From NCBI GenBank assembly GCA_022072045.1, contig JAJVIL010000003.1, positions 1 to 64,000 on the forward strand: 64,000 nt of DNA. The letters are read 5' to 3'. Source of the DNA: Burkholderiaceae bacterium. Lineage in GTDB: Bacteria; Pseudomonadota; Gammaproteobacteria; Burkholderiales; Burkholderiaceae_C. Numbering within the stretch: position 1 is the stretch's first letter; each line of letters opens with the position of its first letter. The position numbers and the translations under genes are program-made. Below, one piece after another: positions 38,725 through 46,779 of the stretch. The notes beneath the pieces were generated by a model. It saw nothing but the letters and a program-made list of their open reading frames with translations, did not search any database and was not told the DNA's origin.

Positions 38725-40627
38725 CGGCATCTTCGATACGCGCTTCAGGCGCCCGGTTCCTCGGTCTGCGCTGCAGCGGATGAACGAATCGCTGGTTCAT
38801 CGCGGTCCCGACGAGGGCAGCCTGCACATCGAGCCGGGCGTCGGGTTCGGCCATCGGAGGCTTTCGATCATCGACGTCGCCACTGGGCAGCAACCGCTGT
38901 TCAACGAGGATGGGAGCGTAGCGATCGTCTTCAATGGCGAGGTCTACAACTTCCAGGAACTCGTACCTGAGCTTGAATCCGCGGGCCACATCTTCCACAC
39001 CAAGAGCGACACCGAGGTGATCGTGCACGCGTGGGAGCAATGGGGCGAAGCCTGCGTCGGCCGCTTGCGTGGCATGTTCGCGTTCGCAATCTGGGACCGA
39101 AACCGTCAGACTCTATTCCTCGCGCGCGACCGGCTTGGCGTCAAGCCGCTCTTCTACGCGATGTTGCCCGATGGCCTGCTGCTGTTCGGCTCGGAGCTCA
39201 AGGCACTGGTGGCGCACGGTGGCCTGTCGTCGGAGATCGATCCGTACGCCGTGGAGGATTACTTCGCCCTCGGCTACGTACCCGAGCCACGGACGATCTT
39301 CCGCCTGGCGCGCAAACTCCCACCGGCCCATACGCTCACGATCAAGCGTGGCCAGCCCGTCCCGGCGCCGCGCGAGTACTGGGACGTTCGCTTCACCCTC
39401 GACAACCCCATGTCCGAGGCCGACGCCGGTGCCGAGCTGCTTGATCGCCTTCGCGAATCGGTGCGGCTGCGCATGATCTCCGAAGTGCCACTCGGTGCCT
39501 TTCTTTCGGGCGGTGTCGACTCGAGCGCCGTGGTGGCGATGATGTCTTCGGTGTCGGACGGTCCGATCAACACCTGCTCGATCGCGTTCGACGACCCCAA
39601 GTTCAACGAGGCGCAGTTCGGGCAGATGGTGGCTGACCGCTATCGGACGCGCCACCACGTGGAGACCGTTCACAGCGATGACTTCGATCTCGTCGACACG
39701 CTGGCGCACCACTACGACGAACCATATGCCGATAGCTCGGCGATCCCCACCTACCGGGTGTGTCAGCTCGCGCGCAAGCACGTCACGGTGGCCTTGTCTG
39801 GCGACGGGGGCGACGAGACCTTCGGCGGCTATCGCCGCTACCAACTCCACCTGCTGGAGGAGCGCATGCGCCGCGCCCTGCCGCACGGCCTGCGGCGTCC
39901 GCTGTTCGGTTTGCTGGGGCGTCTCTATCCCAAAGCCGATTGGGCACCCCGTGTCGTGCGAGCGAAGACCACGTTCGAAGGCATGGCGCGCACGTCGGTG
40001 GAGGCGTACTTCCACAGCATGAGCTTCATCCGTGACCCGATCAGGTCGGGGTTGTACAGCCGGCGCTTCATGTCCGATCTTGGCGGCTACCACGCCCGTT
40101 CGGTGTTCGAGCGCCATGCCGAGCGCGCCGGTACCGACGATCCATTGGCTCTAGTCCAGTACATCGATCTGCACACCTATCTCGTCGGCGATATCAACAC
40201 CAAGGTCGACCGAGCGAGCATGGCGCACTCGCTCGAGGTGAGAGAACCGCTGATGGATCACCAACTGGTCGAGTGGGTCGCCACGCTGCCGTCATCGCTG
40301 AAGCTGCGCGGCGGCGATGGCAAGCACTTCATGAAGCGTGCGCTGGAACCGCACTTGCCGTCCGACGTCCTGTACCGGCCGAAGATGGGTTTCTCGGTGC
40401 CGCTGGCCAAGTGGTTCCGTGGACCGCTGAGGCAGCGTGTGCGGGAGGCGCTGCTTTCGGGCGCGATGGCCGAGTGCGGCATGTTCGACCCCTCAGCCAT
40501 GCGCAATCTCGTCGAGCAGCACGAGAACGGCAGCCGCGACCACAGCACCGCCTTGTGGACGATGCTGATGTTCGATGCCTTTCTCCGCAATTCGAATTTG
40601 CGCACGCGTCTGCCCGCGGCGGCGTGA
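38711..40627 (+). CDS. Asparagine-synthase-like amidotransferase (XrtA-locus type)
   Basis: This 638-residue class II amidotransferase has the N-terminal nucleophile Cys2 in MCGISGIFD, then LVHRGPDEGS, GHRRLSIIDVATGQQP and FNGEVYNFQEL. The C-terminal synthetase domain has the PP-loop LSGGVDSSAVVAM (about 265) and VALSGDGGDETFGGYRRY (about 363). It should transfer glutamine-derived ammonia to a carboxylate on an acid sugar or linked amino acid; the acceptor is unknown. The match to the amidotransferase of exosortase-A loci is close, including the PKMGFSVPLAKWFRGPLR end region. It overlaps the upstream glycosyltransferase by 14 bases. Confidence 0.9.
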   Translation: MCGISGIFDTRFRRPVPRSALQRMNESLVHRGPDEGSLHIEPGVGFGHRRLSIIDVATGQQPLFNEDGSVAIVFNGEVYNFQELVPELESAGHIFHTKSDTEVIVHAWEQWGEACVGRLRGMFAFAIWDRNRQTLFLARDRLGVKPLFYAMLPDGLLLFGSELKALVAHGGLSSEIDPYAVEDYFALGYVPEPRTIFRLARKLPPAHTLTIKRGQPVPAPREYWDVRFTLDNPMSEADAGAELLDRLRESVRLRMISEVPLGAFLSGGVDSSAVVAMMSSVSDGPINTCSIAFDDPKFNEAQFGQMVADRYRTRHHVETVHSDDFDLVDTLAHHYDEPYADSSAIPTYRVCQLARKHVTVALSGDGGDETFGGYRRYQLHLLEERMRRALPHGLRRPLFGLLGRLYPKADWAPRVVRAKTTFEGMARTSVEAYFHSMSFIRDPIRSGLYSRRFMSDLGGYHARSVFERHAERAGTDDPLALVQYIDLHTYLVGDINTKVDRASMAHSLEVREPLMDHQLVEWVATLPSSLKLRGGDGKHFMKRALEPHLPSDVLYRPKMGFSVPLAKWFRGPLRQRVREALLSGAMAECGMFDPSAMRNLVEQHENGSRDHSTALWTMLMFDAFLRNSNLRTRLPAAA

Positions 40628-40647
40628 GTGCGGAGGTTGGCAAGGCG

Positions 40648-41874
40648 ATGACGCGCACGGTCAAGACCTTGTTGTTTTCGACGCTGTACCCGAGCGCGGC
40701 ACGGCCGCTGCATGGCGTATTCGTCGAGACACGCCTGCGCGAACTGCTGCGCCGCGGCGGGGTGGAGACCAAAGTCGTTGCCCCGGTGCCCTGGTTCTGG
40801 TCGACCAAGCCGCGATTCGGCCGGTATGCACGGGTTGCGGCAACGGCACGGCATGAGTGCCACAACGGCATCGAGGTGTTCCACCCGCGCTACTTCCTGC
40901 TGCCGAAGATCGGCATGTCGAGCGCCCCATTTGCTTTGGCATTGGGTGCCTTTGCCACGCTGGCGGCGATCAGGCGCGACGGTTTCGATTTCGAGGTGAT
41001 CGACGCGCACTACTACTACCCGGATGGCGTTGCGGCCGCGATGCTCGCGGCATGGTTCGATCGGCCGCTCGTCGTGACCGCGCGGGGCACCGATGTCAAT
41101 CTCATCGCGCAGTACACGGTGCCGCGTTCTCTAATTCGCTGGGCGGCGAGGCAGGCAAGCGCTTCGATCGGTGTCTCGGCCGCGCTGGTCGAGCGCATGG
41201 GTGAGATCGGCCTCGATCCATCGCGGTTGTTGACCATGAGCAACGGTGTAGACCTCGAACGCTTCGATCTGCGCCCTGCCGAGCGGATGCGCGAGCAATT
41301 GAGTCTGCAAGGCGGGCCTCTGATCCTGACCGTGGGAAACCTTCACGAACACAAAGGCCAGCGGCTCGTGCTCGAGGCGTTCTCGCTATTGCAAGAGCGC
41401 CTCGAAGACGCGCGATTGGTGATCGTGGGGGAAGGACCGGACCGCGAAGTCCTTCATACCTCGATCGAGCGTGCCGGTCTGCGGGACCGCGTGCGCCTTG
41501 TGGGAGCCATCCCCAACGAGGATCTGGCGTCGTGGTATGGCGCGGCCGACGTCACCGTGCTGGCGTCGAGTCGCGAAGGTTGGCCGAACGTGCTCCTGGA
41601 ATCGATGGCGTGCGGCACTCCGGTGGTCGCCAGCAGTGTCGGAGGGGTTCCCGAGATCATTCAAGACCTGGTGGCGGGGCGTATCGTCAGCGAGCGGTCA
41701 GCCGACGGCTTCGCGAGCGCGATCGAACATGTACTGCACGACCCACCCGATCGTCGTCTTGTGCGTGCCTATGCCGAGCGGTTCAGCTGGGACCGCACCA
41801 GTCGCAGCCAGCTCGCGCTCTTCAGGTCGTTGGCCGCGCAGCCGGAAGCCACCTCGCCATGCGGATCGTTCTAA
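40648..41874 (+). CDS. GT4 family glycosyltransferase
   Basis: This 408-residue GT-B transferase opens KTLLFSTLYPSAARPLHGVF, with VIDAHYYYPDGVAAAMLAAW and TARGTDVNLIA in the acceptor half, and SNGVDLERFDLRP, NLHEHKGQRLVLEAF, LVIVGEGPDREVL and SSREGWPNVLLESMACGTPV in the donor half. The E-x7-E-type donor motif is intact. Sugar and linkage cannot be predicted. ATG 40648 is chosen; GTG 40624, overlapping the previous stop as GTGA, is an alternative. Confidence 0.87.
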   Translation: MTRTVKTLLFSTLYPSAARPLHGVFVETRLRELLRRGGVETKVVAPVPWFWSTKPRFGRYARVAATARHECHNGIEVFHPRYFLLPKIGMSSAPFALALGAFATLAAIRRDGFDFEVIDAHYYYPDGVAAAMLAAWFDRPLVVTARGTDVNLIAQYTVPRSLIRWAARQASASIGVSAALVERMGEIGLDPSRLLTMSNGVDLERFDLRPAERMREQLSLQGGPLILTVGNLHEHKGQRLVLEAFSLLQERLEDARLVIVGEGPDREVLHTSIERAGLRDRVRLVGAIPNEDLASWYGAADVTVLASSREGWPNVLLESMACGTPVVASSVGGVPEIIQDLVAGRIVSERSADGFASAIEHVLHDPPDRRLVRAYAERFSWDRTSRSQLALFRSLAAQPEATSPCGSF

Positions 41875-41945
41875 CCTCGGCGCGAACTTCTCGCGAGCCC
41901 CGGTCGGGGGTGGTCGAGAGGCGCGTCTGAAGCTGCGGTGTCGTC

Positions 41946-43286
41946 GTGCGCGATCTGATCCTTGCCGCTGTTTTCGCGAGCCTCGTGCTGCTGGCGTTCA
42001 AGTATCCGCAGGTCGGGGTCTACCTCTGGGCGTGGATCTCGGTGATGAATCCTCACACCTACACCTATGGTTTCGCTCGCACGATGCCATGGGGGCAGAT
42101 CGCGGCCGCGGTGGCGTTTCTCGTGCTGTTCACCAAGACCCGCAAGTCCATGCCGTGGAACTCGGTGACCGTCGCGTATGCATGCCTCATGCTGTGGGTC
42201 ACGGTGACATCGTTCTTCAGCATCAATAGTCCGGAAGTCGTCTGGGACCGCTGGGTGTTCGTCATGAAGGTTCACGTCATGATGTTCGTGACACTCATGA
42301 CCCTGCGGGGTCGCGCGGAGATCAACATCCTTCTCTGGGTCGTGGCTGGCTCGATCGCGTTCTACGGCGTCAAGGGTGGGCTCTACACCATTGCCACCGG
42401 CGGCAGCGGGCGGGTGTGGGGCCCCGAGGGTTCGATGGTCTACGGCAACAACGAGCTGGCCGTGGCCATGGTCATGACGATGCCGTTGCTCTACTATCTG
42501 CTCCAGACCTCGCCTCACCGCCGACTGCGCTGGGGAATCGTCGCCGCGATGGGTCTGATGGCGTTCGCGATCCTGGGCACACAGTCGCGCGGCGCGCTGC
42601 TGGCCATACTCGCGATGGCATTCACTCTCGGGCTCAAGAGCAATCGTCCTGTCAGTACCAGTGCTGCCATCCTGGCGCTCGTGATGCTGGCGGTGGCCTT
42701 CATGCCGAAATCGTGGGATCAACGCATGGAGACGATCCAGCAGTTCGAGCAAGACGACTCGGCGATGTCTCGGATCTACACCTGGAGAACGTTGTGGGCG
42801 TTGGCGCTCGACAGGCCTCTGGTCGGCGCAGGCTTCGGCGCCGACAACCCGATGGTCTTCAACACCTATGCCCCGACCGATCCCGAATTCGAGACATTCA
42901 GACGCGAAGGCACCGTGCTCGTGGCGCACAGCATCTACTTCCAGGCGTTGGGTGAACACGGGTTCATCGGACTGGTGATCTACTTGCTCATCGGCGTTCT
43001 GGCATATCGAAAGGCTTCGCGGTTGAGCGTCGCGGCGGCGCAGGATCCCGAGTTCGCGGGCTGGGTGCCGCTTCTGATGCGCATGGTGCAGGCATCCCTG
43101 GTGGGGTTCGCAGTAGGCGGCGCATTCCTTTCGTTGATGAACTTCGATGTGCCGTTCTATATCGTGGCGCTTGTCGTTCTCGCGGATGCCACCATGCGCG
43201 AACGTGCCGACTCTCGTCGCATGGCAACGGCGTCAAGTCCGTATGTGGCTGCTCAGGGAGCCTCGTCGCGCAGGCTGGCGCCATGA
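41946..43286 (+). CDS. O-antigen-ligase-like membrane protein (XrtA-associated O-glycosylation ligase type)
   Basis: This 446-residue protein has about eleven hydrophobic segments. It starts MRDLILAAVFASLVLLAFKY followed by PQVGVYLWAWISVMNPHTYTYGFA, a start I associate with the putative O-glycosylation ligase of exosortase-A systems. The Wzy/WaaL core is seen as SGRVWGPEGSMVYGNNELA, LGTQSRGALLAILAMAF, SRIYTWRTLWALALDRPLVG and the periplasmic-loop histidine in VLVAHSIYFQALGEHGFIGL. It may polymerise the repeat unit or ligate it to an acceptor. The start is GTG 41946. A 71-base gap precedes it. Confidence 0.85.
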   Translation: MRDLILAAVFASLVLLAFKYPQVGVYLWAWISVMNPHTYTYGFARTMPWGQIAAAVAFLVLFTKTRKSMPWNSVTVAYACLMLWVTVTSFFSINSPEVVWDRWVFVMKVHVMMFVTLMTLRGRAEINILLWVVAGSIAFYGVKGGLYTIATGGSGRVWGPEGSMVYGNNELAVAMVMTMPLLYYLLQTSPHRRLRWGIVAAMGLMAFAILGTQSRGALLAILAMAFTLGLKSNRPVSTSAAILALVMLAVAFMPKSWDQRMETIQQFEQDDSAMSRIYTWRTLWALALDRPLVGAGFGADNPMVFNTYAPTDPEFETFRREGTVLVAHSIYFQALGEHGFIGLVIYLLIGVLAYRKASRLSVAAAQDPEFAGWVPLLMRMVQASLVGFAVGGAFLSLMNFDVPFYIVALVVLADATMRERADSRRMATASSPYVAAQGASSRRLAP

Positions 43287-43322
43287 GGCGCGTGCCGGAG
43301 CCCATCGGAATGGAGTGCCGGG

Positions 43323-44396
43323 ATGGCAGGCCTTGTTGCGGGTGAGTGCGCGGTGACGAGCGTCGGGACTATCGCTCCGGTCCCGGTTGGCCTGCCGGCT
43401 AGGGCGGCCGCGCTCAGCGCGCTCGCGTTGGGCGCGGCGTCGCATTTCGCGGCTGGGCCGAGGCTCTCGATCCTGATCTTCCACCGCATCCTGGCGAAAC
43501 CCGATCCGCTGCTTCCAGGCGAGATCGATGCCGCGAGATTTCGCCGGTTGATGATGCTGGTGCGCAAGGGGTTTCGTGTTCTGCCGCTGGATCAAGCCTC
43601 CAGGCAGTTGGCCGAGCGGCGCCTGCCGCCGCGTTCTCTCTCGATCACGTTCGATGACGGTTACGCCGATAACCACGACCTCGCGGTACCGATTCTTCGC
43701 GAGCTCGGGTTGCCTTCGACCATCTTCGTGGCCACGGGCTTTCTCGACGGTGGTCGTATGTGGAACGACTCCGTCATCGAATGCATCCGGAGAACCGAGA
43801 GAACGGAGGTCGACCTGGGCTTCATGGGCTTGCCGCTGCTTCGGGTTGATCGGCTGACTGAGCGGCGCTCGGCAATCGAACGCGTCCTCCCTGCGATCAA
43901 GCACTGTCATCCGAGAGAGCGCGATCGCTTCATTGCAGAACTGCACCGCGCTTGCGGGCAACCCCGGTTGCCGAGCGATCTGATGATGACGCGCGCACAG
44001 GTTCGATCGCTGGCAAGAACCGGCTTTGCAATCGGAGCGCACACCGTCAATCACCCCATTCTGCAGACGATCGATGCTGCGGAGGCGGAACGCGAAATCG
44101 CCGACGGAAGGGCCGAGCTCGAACGCGTCGTCGCGCAGCCGGTCAGCCTGTTCGCATACCCTAACGGTCGACGAGATCGCGACTTCGGCCGTCTTCATGT
44201 CGACCTTGTCAGGAGGCTCGGCTTTGCGGCGGCAGTGTCCACCGAACCTGGCTCCAATGAGCCCGAGGTCGACCTGTTCGAGCTTCGTCGCTTCTCTCCG
44301 TGGGATACGTCGGATGCTCGCTGGATTGGCCGCCTGGCTTGGTCGCACGCTCGAAAGAGGCGCCCGCGATCACGGCAGGCCGGCTACGACCTGTGA
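43323..44396 (+). CDS. Second polysaccharide deacetylase
   Basis: This 357-residue NodB-fold CE4 protein differs from the one at 36597. The catalytic/metal aspartates are in SLSITFDDGYADNHD and the metal histidines in IGAHTVNHPILQ; LFAYPNGRRDRDFG is the CE4 motif region 4. An N-terminal Ala-rich stretch (ARAAALSALALGAASHFAAG) could be a weak membrane segment. This form resembles deacetylases encoded next to glycosyltransferases in capsule loci. It ends 27 bases before the FemAB gene. Confidence 0.85.
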   Translation: MAGLVAGECAVTSVGTIAPVPVGLPARAAALSALALGAASHFAAGPRLSILIFHRILAKPDPLLPGEIDAARFRRLMMLVRKGFRVLPLDQASRQLAERRLPPRSLSITFDDGYADNHDLAVPILRELGLPSTIFVATGFLDGGRMWNDSVIECIRRTERTEVDLGFMGLPLLRVDRLTERRSAIERVLPAIKHCHPRERDRFIAELHRACGQPRLPSDLMMTRAQVRSLARTGFAIGAHTVNHPILQTIDAAEAEREIADGRAELERVVAQPVSLFAYPNGRRDRDFGRLHVDLVRRLGFAAAVSTEPGSNEPEVDLFELRRFSPWDTSDARWIGRLAWSHARKRRPRSRQAGYDL

Positions 44397-44423
44397 CGAA
44401 ATCTCCCAGTCACCGCACCGGTC

Positions 44424-45464
44424 ATGTCCGCGCCGCTGATTCGAGTACTTGATCTGCACGACGAGGCTGCAATGTCGGCGTGGGATGCATTCGCGATGAC
44501 GCATCCACAAGCCACGTTCTTCCATCGGGCGGGCTGGCTCGACGTGCTGCAGGGCGTATTCGGGCATCGGGGCCACTTTCTGTATGCAGAGCGCGAAGGC
44601 CAGGTCGTCGGAGTCCTGCCCCTCGCCGAGGTCAGGAGCATGCTTTTCGGGCACGCCCTGGTCGGGTTGCCGTTCGCGTCCTATGGGGGTGTGGTCGCAT
44701 CCGACGCGGAAGTCGCCTTCGCATTGGAGACGGAGGCGGTGCGCTTGTCGCGAGCACTCGGGGTCGACTACCTCGAGCTTCGCAACACGACCAAGCAGCA
44801 GGACTGGCCTGTCCAGGACCTGTATGTCGCGTTCCAGATGCCGATTCCGGCCGTGCTCGACGAGAAGATGCTCGGCATTCCGCAGAAGCGCCGGAACATG
44901 GTGCGGAAGGCACTCAAGCTGGGCCTTTTCGCAGTACCCGACGATACGGTCGCGAACTTCTTCCCGGCGTTCGCGCGCAACGCGCGCGACCATGGGACGC
45001 CGACCCTTCCGCGGCGCTACTTCGAACGATTGTGCGCAGTTTTCGGGCGCGACTGCGGCATCGTTTCCGTCTACGACAACCAACATCGATGCGTGTCCTC
45101 CATTCTCTGCTTCGTGCACCGGCAGCATGTTCTCGCTTACTACGCCGGTGAACTGCCGGAGGCTCGCGGCATCGCTGCGAACGATCTCAAGTACTGGGAG
45201 GTCATGAAATGGGCGCAGAGCCGCGGCTGCGCCGTGTTCGACATCGGGCGCAGCAAGAAGGGGACCGGGTCCTACGAGTTCAAGCGACTCTGGGGGTTCG
45301 AACCCGTGCAACTGCATTACCAGTACGTCCTGACGCGGCACAAGACCATCCCGCAGAAGAATCCCATGAACCCACGCTACCGGCTCCTGATCGGGGCCTG
45401 GCAGAAGTTGCCGATGCCGGTGGCGAACTTCTTCGGACCGTTCCTGGTACGCGGTCTTGGCTAG
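44424..45464 (+). CDS. FemAB-like protein of XrtA/PEP-CTERM loci
   Basis: This 346-residue protein has a double-GNAT FemAB fold. Family segments are WDAFAMTHPQATFFHRAGWL, VVGVLPLAEVRSMLFGHALV, GLPFASYGGVVASD, IPQKRRNMVRKALKLGL, AGELPEARGIAANDLKYWEV and DIGRSKKGTGSYEFKRLWGF. FemAB proteins add amino acids to cell-wall precursors from aminoacyl-tRNA; the exosortase-A-associated subfamily probably attaches an aminoacyl or acyl group to the polysaccharide. The stop lies 10 bases before ATG 45475 of the next gene. Confidence 0.9.
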   Translation: MSAPLIRVLDLHDEAAMSAWDAFAMTHPQATFFHRAGWLDVLQGVFGHRGHFLYAEREGQVVGVLPLAEVRSMLFGHALVGLPFASYGGVVASDAEVAFALETEAVRLSRALGVDYLELRNTTKQQDWPVQDLYVAFQMPIPAVLDEKMLGIPQKRRNMVRKALKLGLFAVPDDTVANFFPAFARNARDHGTPTLPRRYFERLCAVFGRDCGIVSVYDNQHRCVSSILCFVHRQHVLAYYAGELPEARGIAANDLKYWEVMKWAQSRGCAVFDIGRSKKGTGSYEFKRLWGFEPVQLHYQYVLTRHKTIPQKNPMNPRYRLLIGAWQKLPMPVANFFGPFLVRGLG

Positions 45465-45474
45465 CAAGGCGAGC

Positions 45475-46752
45475 ATGAGCAAGATCCTGCTGCTGGTGCA
45501 CCGCATCCCCTACCCGCCAAACAAGGGTGACAAGGTCCGCTCCTACCACCTGCTGCAGCACCTGGCTCGGCGTCATGAGGTCTTGCTCGGTACGTTTATC
45601 GACGATCCCGACGACGAGAGACACATCGATGTGGTGCGCGGCCTGTGTTCCGACGCCTACTTTGCGCGCCTGCGCCCGCGCGCGGCCCGGTTGCGCAGCG
45701 TCGGCCAGATCCTTCGCGGGGGGGCGCTGACGCTCGGCTACTACCGCGACAGCGGGTTGGCCCGATGGGCTCGCGAGCGCATCGAGCAGAGAACCGTGGA
45801 TGCTGCGGTGGTGTTCTCGTCGTCCATGGCGCAGTACGTTCAACAGCCGTTCAAGGTGCCGGTGCTGATCGATTTCGTCGACGTCGATTCGCAGAAGTGG
45901 ACGCAATACGCCGAGGTACATCGGTGGCCGCTGTCGTGGGTGTATCGGCGCGAGGGGCGGGCATTGCTTGACTACGAGCGGCGCATGGCTGCGCTCGCGC
46001 GCCGATCGTATTTCACGACCGACAAGGAGGCGGCGCTTTTCGCGCGCCTCGCACCCGAGGTCGCCGGCAGGATCGAGGCGATGGGCAATGGCGTCGACAC
46101 CGCGTTCTTCGCACCGGATGCAGCGCATGCCTCGCCGTACCCGCCCCACGAGACACCGATCGTCTTCACGGGCGCAATGGACTACTGGCCCAATGTCGAC
46201 GCAGTGTCGTGGTTTGCAAAGGAGGTCTTGCCGGCGCTGCGGCAGCGCCAGCCGACGGCTCGCTTCTACGTGGTCGGCCGCAGCCCGGCTCCAGAAGTGC
46301 GAGCCCTTGCGGGCGAGGCTGTGGTCGTCACCGGCACGGTCCCCGACGTGCGACCGTACCTGCAGCATTCCGCCGTCGTGGTGGCACCGCTTCGGCTTGC
46401 CAGGGGCGTGCAGAACAAGATCCTCGAAGCGATGGCGATGGCGCGGCCGGTCGTGGTGTCGAAGACTTGCGGTGATGCGCTCGATGCGCTCCCCGGTAGC
46501 GAGCTGATTCTCGCAACCGAGGTCAGCGACTACGTGCGGGAGGTCGATCTGCTGGTGAGCGATCGCCTAAGGGCCGCGGCGATTGGCCATGCGGGCCGGC
46601 TGCGAGTGATCGATGCTTACAGATGGGAGGCACGGCTTTCTTGTATCGATCGGCAATTCGATCGGTGGCGTGCTCCTCAATCGAACCAGACGGCGCCGAT
46701 AACACATTGCTACGAGGCTCCTGGCCTGACGGCGGAGAATGCGCCGGACTGA
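45475..46752 (+). CDS. Glycosyltransferase (XrtA-locus Stp1-like)
   Basis: This 425-residue transferase starts SKILLLVHRIPYPPNKGDKV followed by RSYHLLQHLARRHEVLLGTF, diagnostic of the Stp1 sugar transferase of exosortase-A loci. Later segments are IDFVDVDSQKWTQYA, PIVFTGAMDYWPNVDAVSWF and RLARGVQNKILEAMAMARPV, a GT1/GT4 donor site. The ORF track begins at TTG 45457, but ATG 45475 gives the family start. The last 40 residues (after FDRWRAP) are polar and not typical of the family. Confidence 0.88.
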   Translation: MSKILLLVHRIPYPPNKGDKVRSYHLLQHLARRHEVLLGTFIDDPDDERHIDVVRGLCSDAYFARLRPRAARLRSVGQILRGGALTLGYYRDSGLARWARERIEQRTVDAAVVFSSSMAQYVQQPFKVPVLIDFVDVDSQKWTQYAEVHRWPLSWVYRREGRALLDYERRMAALARRSYFTTDKEAALFARLAPEVAGRIEAMGNGVDTAFFAPDAAHASPYPPHETPIVFTGAMDYWPNVDAVSWFAKEVLPALRQRQPTARFYVVGRSPAPEVRALAGEAVVVTGTVPDVRPYLQHSAVVVAPLRLARGVQNKILEAMAMARPVVVSKTCGDALDALPGSELILATEVSDYVREVDLLVSDRLRAAAIGHAGRLRVIDAYRWEARLSCIDRQFDRWRAPQSNQTAPITHCYEAPGLTAENAPD

Positions 46753-46779
46753 TCGGCAGCGACCTCCAAGAACTGACAC

